The notes below the pieces were generated by a model that searched no databases, was not told the origin of the DNA, and saw only the letters and a list, made by a program, of their open reading frames with translations. DNA of 64,000 nt from CAWCAL01 sp963695075 (GTDB taxonomy: Bacteria; Actinomycetota; Acidimicrobiia; Acidimicrobiales; CAWCAL01): NCBI GenBank assembly GCA_963695075.1, contig CAVOFR010000007.1, positions 1,240,001 to 1,304,000 of the forward strand, in the 5' to 3' direction. This document shows positions 31,792-40,237 of the stretch, in pieces. The translations under genes were made by a program, and so were the position numbers. The number at the start of each line of letters is the position of its first letter. The first letter of the stretch is position 1.

Positions 31792-32627
31792 CGAGACGGG
31801 TCCAGCATGTCGATCGGATCGCCGCCGAAGAGCTCGCGGGCCATCACTCCGTAGTCGGCGCCGCGTCGCAGATTCTGTCCGCCGTCGACCGCGATGCACT
31901 GACCCGTGATCCAGGCCGACTCGGGGCCGGCCAGGAACCTGACGAGCTCGGCCACTTCGTCGGCCCGCCCCACCCGGCCGAGGGGGATCTGCGGCAGATA
32001 GTCGTCGAGGAGCGTGCTTCCATCGGTGATGGGGGCCATCAGCTCGGTGGCCACGATGCCGGGTTGCACGGAATTGACTCGGACTCCCCGCGAGCCCAGT
32101 TCGTCGGCGGCCACCCGGCACAGCATGTCCAGCCCGGCCTTGGCCGAGCCGTAGACGCCGAGTGATCGGAACGGGTCGACCCCGGCATGGGACGACATGC
32201 CGATGATCGAACCGCCGCCCCCCGCCAGCATGGGCCTGGCGCCGTGCTTGATCGAGAGGAAGGTCCCGACGTAGTTGAGCTCGATCGTGGCCCGAACGGC
32301 CTCCAGGTCCGCTGCGACCAGGGGGCCGAGGTGCAGGGATCCGCCGGCACACGCGAAGAGGATGTCGAGGCCGCCACCGTGGTCGACCGCGGCGGCCACC
32401 GCAGCGGCCACGTCGTCCTCGACGGTGACGTCGGCGACGATCGATCCGACTTCGGTCCCGGCGACGGCCGTCGCCTTGATCTCCTCGACGCCGGCTTCCA
32501 GCGTGGAGCGGGTTCGCCCGCAGATGGTGACGTGGCATCCGTCGGCCGCGAGACGCGCCACGCTGGCCAGTCCGATCCCGCTTCCGCCGCCGGTGATGAG
32601 TGCGGATTTGCCGTGAAGGGTGCTCAT
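31788..32627 (-). CDS. short-chain dehydrogenase/reductase
   Basis: This 279-residue classical SDR has the cofactor loop TGGGSGIG (residues 13-20), CGRTRS after strand two, an NADP-like context, and a catalytic YGSAK preceded by IGMSSHAG. The C-terminus has the ITGQCIAVDGGQNLRRG signature common in beta-ketoacyl-ACP and steroid-type reductases. ATG 32627 has AGGGGAC upstream. The stop overlaps the P-type ATPase start, though a functional link between the two is not evident. Substrate unknown. Confidence 0.88.
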   Translation of the reverse strand: MSTLHGKSALITGGGSGIGLASVARLAADGCHVTICGRTRSTLEAGVEEIKATAVAGTEVGSIVADVTVEDDVAAAVAAAVDHGGGLDILFACAGGSLHLGPLVAADLEAVRATIELNYVGTFLSIKHGARPMLAGGGGSIIGMSSHAGVDPFRSLGVYGSAKAGLDMLCRVAADELGSRGVRVNSVQPGIVATELMAPITDGSTLLDDYLPQIPLGRVGRADEVAELVRFLAGPESAWITGQCIAVDGGQNLRRGADYGVMARELFGGDPIDMLDPSR

Positions 32628-32711
32628 GCCGTCCCCTGGTGTGATGACGAATACCTGGGCCGAGCGTAGGTTGCGGGGAGACCCCGAACGGACCGGGGAG
32701 GGACCGGGAGT

Positions 32712-33593
32712 GTGAGCGAGGACGAGGACTGGGAGCGACGTACCGCCCGGCTGGCGCGAATGGTGCACGCGTTGGTCGGATGGATCTTCTGGGATCCCGA
32801 GGCGATCGGGCGTTACACGACGCTGGGAGTCCCCGGCGGTCTCGGATACCTGGCCACGCGCGCCGCGCCGATCGCCGCCGCCGGCGACGATGCGGTCGTG
32901 GCCGCGATGTACGCCTGGGCGCCCGAACCGGTCCGGACCAGCATGCGCATCGCCCGCCAGGAGACCACCTTCGGGGCACTGTGGTCCGCCCGGGATCGGG
33001 CCGTGCTCAGCGGTCTCACCGGATACGCCCTCTCGGCAGCCGGGCATCTGGCCGACTTCCGCGATGATCTCTGGTCAGCGGTAACCCATTGCGAGCCCGC
33101 CGGTCGTCCGCTGTTCGCGGCCTGCCTCAACATGCCGATGCCGGAAGATCCGACCCTGTCCGCCTGGCATGCCCTCAACTGCCTGCGCGAATGGCGAGGC
33201 GACACCCACAACGCGATCCTGGTCGCGGCGGGCCTCGATCCGGTCGATGCCGTGATCCTCGACTCGGCGTGGGCGGGTTACCCGCCCGACTGGATGGCGC
33301 GGAGCCGCATGTGGGGAGAGGACGCCATCGCGTCCGCGATGTCCGGCCTCGAAAGCCGCGGGCTCGCCGAGAACGGGCGCGTCTCGTCGGTGGGCATGCA
33401 GTACCGATCCGACATCGAGTTCCGCACCGACGAGCTCACCGCTCGCCCCTGGAAGGGAATCGGCGTCGACAGGACCGCGGAGATCGAACGGATCCTGGCT
33501 CCGGCTGCGCCGCTGTTGCTCGAGCGCGTCGACCGCACCGCTGGCGTCCGCTACCTCGCCGCGGCGCGTCTCCACGACCGGGCGCGGGGCTGA
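32712..33593 (+). CDS. SCO6745-like family protein
   Basis: This 293-residue cytoplasmic, mostly helical protein resembles the actinobacterial SCO6745 family. Recognisable segments are an N-terminal helix with ARMVHALVGWIFWDPEA, an alanine-rich pair of helices, LNCLREWRGDTHNAILVAAGL in the middle and AIASAMSGLESRGLAENGRV toward the end. The last resembles a winged-helix start, and the family is often annotated as having a helix-turn-helix. No enzymatic residues are apparent. GTG 32712 has GGGAGGGACCGGGAG before it. Divergent from the SDR. Confidence 0.65.
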   Translation: MSEDEDWERRTARLARMVHALVGWIFWDPEAIGRYTTLGVPGGLGYLATRAAPIAAAGDDAVVAAMYAWAPEPVRTSMRIARQETTFGALWSARDRAVLSGLTGYALSAAGHLADFRDDLWSAVTHCEPAGRPLFAACLNMPMPEDPTLSAWHALNCLREWRGDTHNAILVAAGLDPVDAVILDSAWAGYPPDWMARSRMWGEDAIASAMSGLESRGLAENGRVSSVGMQYRSDIEFRTDELTARPWKGIGVDRTAEIERILAPAAPLLLERVDRTAGVRYLAAARLHDRARG

Positions 33594-33595
33594 GG

Positions 33596-33623
33596 GACCG
33601 GCGGAGGGGTCCCACTCCGGTCA
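33596..33623. terminator. weak hairpin between convergent genes
   Basis: GACCGG and CCGGTC flank a short interior that partly pairs (GGAG with CTCC). It lies between the stops of the SCO6745-like gene and the unknown protein. There is no T-tract. Confidence 0.3.
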
Positions 33624-34382
33624 GGTCCCGGTGAGACGATCGAACCCCTCGGCCAGGAAGGAGCGGGCTCGTTCGGCCGGATTCGGCTCGCCGGTCAGTT
33701 GCCTGATCCCCAGTGACGCCCCCGGGAAGTGGGGGTCGTTCCAGAAGGGATCGGAGTGGTCGATCTCGGACCACGCCGCGAGGTAGAGGTACGGTTCGTC
33801 GTGGTGCTCGTCACCGGGCGAGGCACCATAGGAGGCCCGGGACCCGGCATCGGCGGCTCCCATCTCCATGGCGGCGTCCAAGTGCTCCGGCCACAGCTGG
33901 ACCTCGGTGACATCGTCGCCGGGCCCGCTCGCCGGACGCAGGTCGTCGAGAACGGCCGTGCCGAAGCCCCACCAGTCGGCCAGGAGAGTGGCGGAAGTCG
34001 GATCGATGGTCAGGGAGGCGTCGGCTGCACCCAGCGCCGGGACGTCGAAGTCGGCCCCGCGCCCGCCGTCGAGCTCGACCCCGGCAGCCTCGGCCACCGC
34101 AGCGAGGGTCTCGAGTGGACTGCGGTGCAGGACACCGTTCTCGGCCACGACGAGGTCCGTGCCATCCACGCTGAGTATCCGCTCGCCGGAGCCGTCGACG
34201 GCGTCGAACGGTGGGGTGCTGAAGCCGCCGGGTGTGGAGCGGAGGCCGATACGTCCCGAGGCCGCCTCCCGGGCCGGCGACAGAACGTAGAACGCCACTC
34301 GGTGGAGGGCGAGACGGGTCTCGACGAGGGAGGCTCGCGTCTCGTCGATGCGGGCCGACGAGAAGGGCGTGGTCACGATCAT
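33621..34382 (-). CDS. conserved-looking protein of unknown function
   Basis: This 253-residue soluble protein is not recognised. The first half is rich in small residues and beta-like, with GRIGLRSTPGGFSTPPF and LHRSPLETLAAVAEAAGV. The second half has WPEHLDAAMEMG, then EPYLYLAAWSEID with paired aromatic residues, and FWNDPHFPGASLG. Acidic and histidine clusters (GDEHHDEPYL) might bind a metal. There is no signal peptide or membrane helix. The ATG has no clear ribosome binding site, so a nearby downstream GTG could be used. Its 3' end is near the SCO6745-like gene, and the ABC permease lies upstream. Confidence 0.55.
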   Translation of the reverse strand: MIVTTPFSSARIDETRASLVETRLALHRVAFYVLSPAREAASGRIGLRSTPGGFSTPPFDAVDGSGERILSVDGTDLVVAENGVLHRSPLETLAAVAEAAGVELDGGRGADFDVPALGAADASLTIDPTSATLLADWWGFGTAVLDDLRPASGPGDDVTEVQLWPEHLDAAMEMGAADAGSRASYGASPGDEHHDEPYLYLAAWSEIDHSDPFWNDPHFPGASLGIRQLTGEPNPAERARSFLAEGFDRLTGT

Positions 34383-34432
34383 GTACAGGAGAACCGATCG
34401 CGGGCTGCGCTCATTCCATGCGGGGCCGTGCG

Positions 34433-36787
34433 TCAGGCCGCTCGCTCCCGGACGACCTGTGCGATGTCGAGTCGCTCAACGGTTCGAATGGCCGGGATCA
34501 GCGACAGCATGGCCACCGCCACCATGGCCAGGGCGATGAGCACCATGCTCAACGGCCTCATCTGGAACTTCATGGTGAAGGCGTCCACCGAGAACTGCGA
34601 CATGAAGAAGCCTCCGACCACGTAGCCGACGATGAGACCCGGTGCGATACCCAGCACGGTGAGGAGGATGTTCTCGGTCCCGATGAGCCGGGCGATGCGG
34701 GCGTGAGACAGGCCGTTGGCGCGCATCGTGGCGAACTCTCCGGACCGCTCGGCCACGTTGACCGAGATCGTGTTGTACATCAGGGCGAACGCCATCGCTC
34801 CACCGAAGATCACCATCATCCCGATGAAGGCGTAGAAGAACCCGAGGAAGTCCTGAACGAGCTCGTAGAGCGCGCGTGAATCGATGACGATGCCGACCGG
34901 CTCGAGATCCTCGATCTCGTCGACGACGGCGTCGCGGTCGGACACGCCATCGGCGAAGCGGATCTTCAGGGAGGACAGGCTCGGAGACGCAAGCGTCTCC
35001 GCCCCTACGACCTCCTCCAGACGGTCGCGATCCGCGTAGAGGAACGTTCCCACGGGCTCGTCGAGGAATCCGACGAGCGTCGTGGTGAATTCCCGGTCCA
35101 GGCCGGGCAGCTGGACGCGGAGCTCGTCGCCCACCGAGGCTCCCACGTGGTCGGCTAGCCCGCTGCCGGCGAGGACACCCGCGGCGGGGAGCCCGTCGGG
35201 GAACTCGTGCACCTCGCTGTCGGGGGTGAAGCCGAGGAGTGAGGTCGAGAAGGACCGGCCGTCCCGTTCGACCGTGGCCTCGAGGGTGGAGACGACCTCG
35301 ACGTGTTCGACAGCCCCGATCTGCTCGACCGCTGTGACGGCGTCGTCGGACAGGGGGGTGAGGAGGACGACGTCGGCGTCCTCGGTCGCCACTTCGTTGA
35401 ACTGGCGGTCGATCATGCCGATCATCGTGTCCAGCATTCCCCAGGAGACCATTACCAACGTCACCGCGAGCACGACTCCGAGCACGGTCGACAGGCTCCG
35501 TCGCTTGCTGCGACCGATCCCGCGCATGACCATCAGCCAGCGCACGGGCAAGCGGCGCAGGGGCGGCAACATCCGCTCCACGAGGCTCCGCCGCCCCTGC
35601 TCGGCCGGCACCTCGCCCCGCATCGCCTCCGCGGGACTCAATCGGAAGGCGATGCGAGCCGGAGCCCATGCGCCCAGTCCTCCGGCGGCCAGCCCGAACA
35701 GGAGGCCGATGATCGGCGTGACGAAGTGAAACGTGCGGACCGTGTCGGGAATGCCGAGCGCGTCGGTGTACACGCCGGTGATGAGGAAGCCGGCCAGCAT
35801 GCCCACTGCCAACCCGACCAACCCGGCGACCAAGCCGAGTCGGACCCCGTAGGAGAGGTAGTGGCGGAGGATGATCTTCCGGTGCATGCCCGACGCCCGC
35901 AGGGTCCCGATCTGTGACCGCTGCGCGTAGACGACCCGGGTGAGCAGGACGAATGCGGCCATCCCGGCGGCGAGCATGAACATGCTCGGGAACATGACCG
36001 CCATGGACCGGAAACCGTCGACGTCGAGGAGCAGGGTGGAGTGGGACGGGTGTTCGGCGCGGGGAACGACGTGGCCGGCTCCGGCGGCGAACGCGGCTTG
36101 TGTGACCCGATCGTCGACGGTTTCGATGTCGACCCCTTCTTCGTAGGTGATCAACACATCCGGGCTGGCCGCCTCGGGCGGGACGGTGGCGAAGAGGTCG
36201 TCGGACACGAAGACGATGCCGAAGGTGCCCGGGGGAGGGAAGATGTTCTGGCTGTCGCGGGCCGGCCAGATGTACTCGGCGGAGTCGGCGACACCGGCGA
36301 CGTGCGCCTCGCCCCAGGATCCCGCGACGAGGATGTCGACGCTGTCGTCCACGCCGATGTCGAAGGTCCGGGCCGTGGCGGACTCGAGGACGACCGCGGC
36401 GGGATCGTCCGGATCGAGCCCGTCACCGTCGACGATCGAGATCTTGTTGACCTCCGGTTGACGGTCAGGCGGATAGGCGACGATCCGGCCGAGGAACATG
36501 TCGCCGTCGATCCGCATGGGGATGTCAGCCTGGAAGCGGCGCTCCACGGAGGCGACGCCGTCGATGGTGGCGGCCCGCTCGTCGAAGTCGGCGACGGCAC
36601 CGACGACGGTGATGTCAGCGAAGTCCAGGCGGTCGTAGGTGGCGTTGTATGACGCGTCGAGATTCCGGTAGGCGTCGTACGTGGCGGCGAACAGCATCAC
36701 TCCCAGCCCGATGGTGACGGCGACTGCGATGAACTGACCTCGTTGCCGGCGGACGTCACGCTTGCGTTTGACGTCTAGGAGACTCAC
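34433..36787 (-). CDS. FtsX-like ABC transporter permease (two-domain)
   Basis: This 784-residue membrane protein has an N-terminal helix followed by a large extracytoplasmic (MacB periplasmic-core-like) domain to about residue 245. Three helices follow (FSMFMLAAGMAAFVLLTRVV, then RASGMHRKIILRHYL). After about residue 390 comes a second unit of the same kind, with a final FtsX domain (AEMRANGLSHAR-like, here ATMRANGLSHARIARLIG). Such pairs move lipids or lipoproteins, or drive envelope remodelling. The GTG start overlaps the ATPase stop (GTGA). Cargo unknown. Confidence 0.85.
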   Translation of the reverse strand: MSLLDVKRKRDVRRQRGQFIAVAVTIGLGVMLFAATYDAYRNLDASYNATYDRLDFADITVVGAVADFDERAATIDGVASVERRFQADIPMRIDGDMFLGRIVAYPPDRQPEVNKISIVDGDGLDPDDPAAVVLESATARTFDIGVDDSVDILVAGSWGEAHVAGVADSAEYIWPARDSQNIFPPPGTFGIVFVSDDLFATVPPEAASPDVLITYEEGVDIETVDDRVTQAAFAAGAGHVVPRAEHPSHSTLLLDVDGFRSMAVMFPSMFMLAAGMAAFVLLTRVVYAQRSQIGTLRASGMHRKIILRHYLSYGVRLGLVAGLVGLAVGMLAGFLITGVYTDALGIPDTVRTFHFVTPIIGLLFGLAAGGLGAWAPARIAFRLSPAEAMRGEVPAEQGRRSLVERMLPPLRRLPVRWLMVMRGIGRSKRRSLSTVLGVVLAVTLVMVSWGMLDTMIGMIDRQFNEVATEDADVVLLTPLSDDAVTAVEQIGAVEHVEVVSTLEATVERDGRSFSTSLLGFTPDSEVHEFPDGLPAAGVLAGSGLADHVGASVGDELRVQLPGLDREFTTTLVGFLDEPVGTFLYADRDRLEEVVGAETLASPSLSSLKIRFADGVSDRDAVVDEIEDLEPVGIVIDSRALYELVQDFLGFFYAFIGMMVIFGGAMAFALMYNTISVNVAERSGEFATMRANGLSHARIARLIGTENILLTVLGIAPGLIVGYVVGGFFMSQFSVDAFTMKFQMRPLSMVLIALAMVAVAMLSLIPAIRTVERLDIAQVVRERAA

Positions 36788-37494
36788 CAGTCGACGTCTT
36801 CGGGGTCGGCCGGATCCGGGTTGGTCGTCACGTCCACCACTGCACCATCGCGGAGCTCGATGACCCGATGTGCGATGCGTGCGATCTCGGTGTTGTGCGT
36901 GACGGTGAGGATCGATCGGTCACCGGAGTCGACCGTGCCCCGGAGGAGGCTGAGAATCTGTGTTCCCGTCGCCACGTCTAGCGCTCCGGTCGGCTCGTCG
37001 GCGAGCAGCAGTCGCGGGTTCTTCACCAGACCGCGAGCGATCGACACCCGTTGCTGCTGACCGCCGGACAGCTGGCCCGGGAAGTGGTCGAGGCGATCGC
37101 CGAGACCGACCTGTTCGAGGACCTGCACGCTGCGCTCACCGGCTCCACCGCCGGTCAGCTCCGCGATGAGCTCGACGTTCTCGAGGGCGGTGAGGGTGGG
37201 GACGAGATTGTAGAACTGGAAGATGAATCCGACCGAGTCGAGTCGGTACTCGGTCCGCTCGTCACCGTCGAGCTCGGCGAGGTCCTGTCCGTCGGCCTCG
37301 ATGGTTCCCGAGGTGGGTGACTCGAGTGCGCCCACCTGATTGAGGAACGTGGTCTTCCCGGATCCCGAGGGGCCCAGGAGCACGACGAACTCGCCTCGGG
37401 GTATCTCGACGGTCACGTCCCGCAACGCATGAACGGCCGTATCCCCCTCGCCGTAGATCTTGCTCAGGTGTCGGCTGCTGACTGCTGGTGTCAC
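36784..37494 (-). CDS. ABC transporter ATPase, LolD/MacB-like
   Basis: This 236-residue ATPase of the FtsX-type exporter has Walker A GPSGSGKTT, the Q-loop FIFQFYNLVPTLTALENVEL typical of LolD/MacB ATPases, the signature LSGGQQQRVSIARGL, Walker B LLLADEPTGALD and the switch TVTHN. GTG 37494 is chosen over an upstream TTG because GGAGGAGA lies 8 nt before it. It is the first gene of the two-gene unit, and the permease starts inside its stop codon. Confidence 0.9.
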   Translation of the reverse strand: MTPAVSSRHLSKIYGEGDTAVHALRDVTVEIPRGEFVVLLGPSGSGKTTFLNQVGALESPTSGTIEADGQDLAELDGDERTEYRLDSVGFIFQFYNLVPTLTALENVELIAELTGGGAGERSVQVLEQVGLGDRLDHFPGQLSGGQQQRVSIARGLVKNPRLLLADEPTGALDVATGTQILSLLRGTVDSGDRSILTVTHNTEIARIAHRVIELRDGAVVDVTTNPDPADPEDVDW

Positions 37495-37502
37495 GGGTCC
37501 GG

Positions 37503-37510
37503 TCTCCTCC
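37503..37510 (-). promoter_or_regulatory. ribosome binding site deciding the ATPase start
   Basis: On the minus strand this reads GGAGGAGA, 8 nt before GTG 37494. It favours that start over the TTG at 37530. Confidence 0.6.
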
Positions 37511-37644
37511 GGCCGGGAGGCTACCGGCAAGCTCGGGACGAATTCCCTTGCAGCGGCGATGTTGACAGATGTCCCGACCGCGTCCTAGACCATGGACGGC
37601 GGGAAGCTCAGCCGAAGTCCGTAGGGGTCGAGGGGGACCACATC

Positions 37645-39543
37645 GTGAAAGGTCGAAACACCGGAGCCGGCGGCGCTCGGACCGACAACCGTCGGTCGGG
37701 AGCCGCCGTCCTCTCAACCTTGCTGATCACCGGGGTGGTCCTGCTCGCGGCGTGCACCCCGCCGGCACCGCAGGTCCAACCCGAGGTCCGGTCTGCGTCA
37801 GCTGCGCCCCACGCGTCGTGTCGCACCTTCGCCGTCGATACCTGTGTGCTGCCTTTTCCGAGCGACCAGTACACCGTGCCGGATTCGACCTCGGCCACGG
37901 GTCTTCGGCCGGCGATCGACCGGTCGCTCCTGTCCGAGGGGGTCTTCGAGGCGTTGCCGGCCTCGTTCCAGCCGGAGACGTTCTTCGGCAGCGCCGACGG
38001 GTTCTCGCCGGTGGGCTCCGTTTCGTTCGAGCTGTCGGCGGCGGTGGATGCCGGCTCCCTGCTGGCCGGACCGGACCGCTACGTGAGCGCGGTCGATCAC
38101 GACACCGGCGCCGTCGTTCCGATCCTGGTAGACGTCTCACCCGACGGCGAGGGTCGGCTCATCCACGTCTGGCCCCGGAGCCGGTGGGCGTTCGGGCATC
38201 GGATCACCGTGTCGATCTCCGCCGCGCTCCCCGCGGCGACCGGCGCGCCTCTCGCCCGTCCGGCGGGCTGGGACGCATCGCTGATACCGCCCACGGCCTT
38301 CGCTCCCGATGACACGCTGACCTCGACCACCTTCACGGTGCGGTCCGAGGGCGACGTGAAGAACCGCGTGACGGCCATGGCCCAGACCGCCTGGGATTCG
38401 GAGCATCCCGTTCGCGACATCGAAGTCCTCCCGATGCCGCTACCCAACGTGAGCGCATTCATTCGCGGTCAGGTCCGTGTGAGCGACTTCCGTACCCACG
38501 ACAGCGAGATCGACCTCACCGACCCGGGGCCGCCCGTGGACAGCTGGATCGACTTCGAGATCGCCTATCCGGAGCACCCGAAGTTCGATACCGGCGCGCC
38601 GTTGGCCGTGTACGGGCACGGCCTGGCCGTGGTCAAGGAGACCGCGCTCGTCGTCTCGTTCGACAACGCGGCAAGGGGTTGGGCCACCGTCTCCATCGAC
38701 CACCCGAATCACGGTTCTCGCGGCGAGGCGGAGGGTGCCCTGGTGGATCTCGTCGAGCCTCGGCACCTCGGTCGGGTCGCGTCGCTCGTCACGCAGAGCT
38801 CGATGGACTTCATCTCCCTCCAGAAGGCCCTGCACACGTCGATCGCCGAGCTCGACGTGGTCACCCGCGATGTGATGTTCGCCGAATCGGCGGCCCCGGA
38901 TGGTCTGGCCGACTTCGATCCGTCGGCGATGATCTACCAGGGAACCTCGATGGGTGGCGTGCTGGGTGCGGCCTACCTGTCGTTGACCCCTCAGCCGATC
39001 GCCGCCGCGATGCTGCAGGTTCCGGGGGTCGGCATCACCCACATCCTCACCAACTCACTCCTGTGGGACGGGGTCCTGGCCTTCCGCGGCGTGGTCCCCG
39101 AGGCCGCGACCCCCGGCGAAACGGCGGCCTTGATCTCGACGGCACAGATGGCGCTCGACGGCGGTGATGCCGCGAACTGGATCGACGTGGCTATGGCCAA
39201 GGGGACCCAGATCCTCGTCGACTACGGGATAGGCGACGGTATCGTTCCCAACCGTTCCACCGAGCGACTGCTGGAGATAGCGGGGATCCCGCTGGGCGGC
39301 ACGATCGTCGCGCCCGTCGACCATCTCACGGTCGCGCCGGGACTCGGTGCGGAGCAGGTCGGGGCTGGGGCGTCGTCATCGCTGACCTGGGCGACACAGG
39401 TCCCCAACGACGTCCCGATCGACGTGTTGGAGCCGTTCCTCGGGCACCTGGCCTTCCTCCAGCCCGCGGCCACCGAGTCGCAGAGGCGGTGGATGGACGC
39501 CGTCGACCGGATGTTCGAAGCCCCCGGAGAGGCCGACCGCTGA
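37645..39543 (+). CDS. large alpha/beta-hydrolase lipoprotein
   Basis: This 632-residue exported lipoprotein has the lipobox LLAAC at about residue 35. An N-terminal region of about 270 residues is beta-rich and starts with paired cysteines (CRTFAVDTCVLPFPSDQYTV). A C-terminal alpha/beta-hydrolase domain follows, with an oxyanion region YGHGLAVVKET, a nucleophile GTSMGG with the serine in MIYQGTSMGGVLGA, an acid near DYGIGDGIVPN and the histidine in APVDHLTV. GTG 37645 has GAGGGGG upstream. It may be a surface esterase or lipase. The N-terminal domain family is not recognised. Confidence 0.75.
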   Translation: MKGRNTGAGGARTDNRRSGAAVLSTLLITGVVLLAACTPPAPQVQPEVRSASAAPHASCRTFAVDTCVLPFPSDQYTVPDSTSATGLRPAIDRSLLSEGVFEALPASFQPETFFGSADGFSPVGSVSFELSAAVDAGSLLAGPDRYVSAVDHDTGAVVPILVDVSPDGEGRLIHVWPRSRWAFGHRITVSISAALPAATGAPLARPAGWDASLIPPTAFAPDDTLTSTTFTVRSEGDVKNRVTAMAQTAWDSEHPVRDIEVLPMPLPNVSAFIRGQVRVSDFRTHDSEIDLTDPGPPVDSWIDFEIAYPEHPKFDTGAPLAVYGHGLAVVKETALVVSFDNAARGWATVSIDHPNHGSRGEAEGALVDLVEPRHLGRVASLVTQSSMDFISLQKALHTSIAELDVVTRDVMFAESAAPDGLADFDPSAMIYQGTSMGGVLGAAYLSLTPQPIAAAMLQVPGVGITHILTNSLLWDGVLAFRGVVPEAATPGETAALISTAQMALDGGDAANWIDVAMAKGTQILVDYGIGDGIVPNRSTERLLEIAGIPLGGTIVAPVDHLTVAPGLGAEQVGAGASSSLTWATQVPNDVPIDVLEPFLGHLAFLQPAATESQRRWMDAVDRMFEAPGEADR

Positions 39544-39585
39544 ACCCGCCGCAGGCGAGCCCGTGGCGGGGGACACTCGCCTCGG

Positions 39586-39591
39586 TATGCT
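39586..39591 (+). promoter_or_regulatory. -10 box of a leaderless promoter (NfuA-like)
   Basis: TATGCT lies 7 nt before ATG 39599. The spacing selects that ATG over the ATGs at 39587 and 39596. Confidence 0.5.
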
Positions 39592-39598
39592 GCCGATG

Positions 39599-40234
39599 AT
39601 GAGCGCCGACACCACCGATGTCTCGACCGGGCTGGAGCCCGTCATGTCCGTCACCGACCCGGCGTTGGCCAAGGTTCTGGAGATAAGGAGCGGTGAGGAC
39701 GACGGCGACGAGCTCGGGCTCCGGATAGAGATCACCGGATCGGGCGGGCCTGACTTCGATTACGACCTGGCGTTCGTGCCACTCGAGGAAGCGACCGAGA
39801 CCGATCGCATCGACCGGTTCGGCGAGCTCTCGATCATCGTCCCGGCCGACACGGTCGTCGACCTCCAGGGCGCCACGCTCGATCTGCCCGCCAACCCGAT
39901 GCAGGGTGGCCTCGTCGTGCGGAACCCCAACCGGCCCGACCCGCTCGCCGGCGCCGACCTCGAGCTCACCGGGGATCTCCCCGACAAGGTGCAGCAGCTG
40001 CTCGACAAGAACATCAATCCGTCGCTGGGGTCCCACGGTGGTTTCGCCACGTTGGTCGGCGTCGAGGGCACCGAGGTGTTCCTCACGATGGGTGGCGGCT
40101 GTCAAGGATGTTCGATGAGTGCAGCGACGCTCCGCGAAGGGATCCAGCGGGTGATTCTGGAAGCGATTCCCGAGGTCACCGACGTGGTGGACGCCACCGA
40201 CCACGAATCGGGCGAGAACCCCTTCTACACCTGA
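39599..40234 (+). CDS. nfuA: NfuA-like Fe-S cluster carrier
   Basis: This 211-residue iron-sulfur carrier has an N-terminal degenerate A-type (HesB-like) domain without its cysteines (VTDPALAKVLEIR to about residue 115) and a C-terminal Nfu domain with the cluster-binding CQGC at residues 168-171 inside GGGCQGCSMSAATL. This architecture is that of NfuA, which delivers 4Fe-4S clusters to enzymes such as lipoyl synthase and aconitase. Dxs next door feeds the Fe-S-dependent IspG/IspH pathway, but the genes are convergent. The gene may be leaderless. Confidence 0.85.
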   Translation: MSADTTDVSTGLEPVMSVTDPALAKVLEIRSGEDDGDELGLRIEITGSGGPDFDYDLAFVPLEEATETDRIDRFGELSIIVPADTVVDLQGATLDLPANPMQGGLVVRNPNRPDPLAGADLELTGDLPDKVQQLLDKNINPSLGSHGGFATLVGVEGTEVFLTMGGGCQGCSMSAATLREGIQRVILEAIPEVTDVVDATDHESGENPFYT

Positions 40235-40237
40235 GCG

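Noticed and set aside
31792..32979. Long N-terminal extension of the P-type ATPase
   Set aside because: It is antisense-like, Arg/Gly-rich and overlaps the SDR gene in another frame. The ATG at 31791 overlaps the SDR stop.
37495..37530. TTG start for the LolD-like ATPase
   Set aside because: The GTG at 37494 has GGAGGAGA 8 nt upstream, and the extra residues have no family match.
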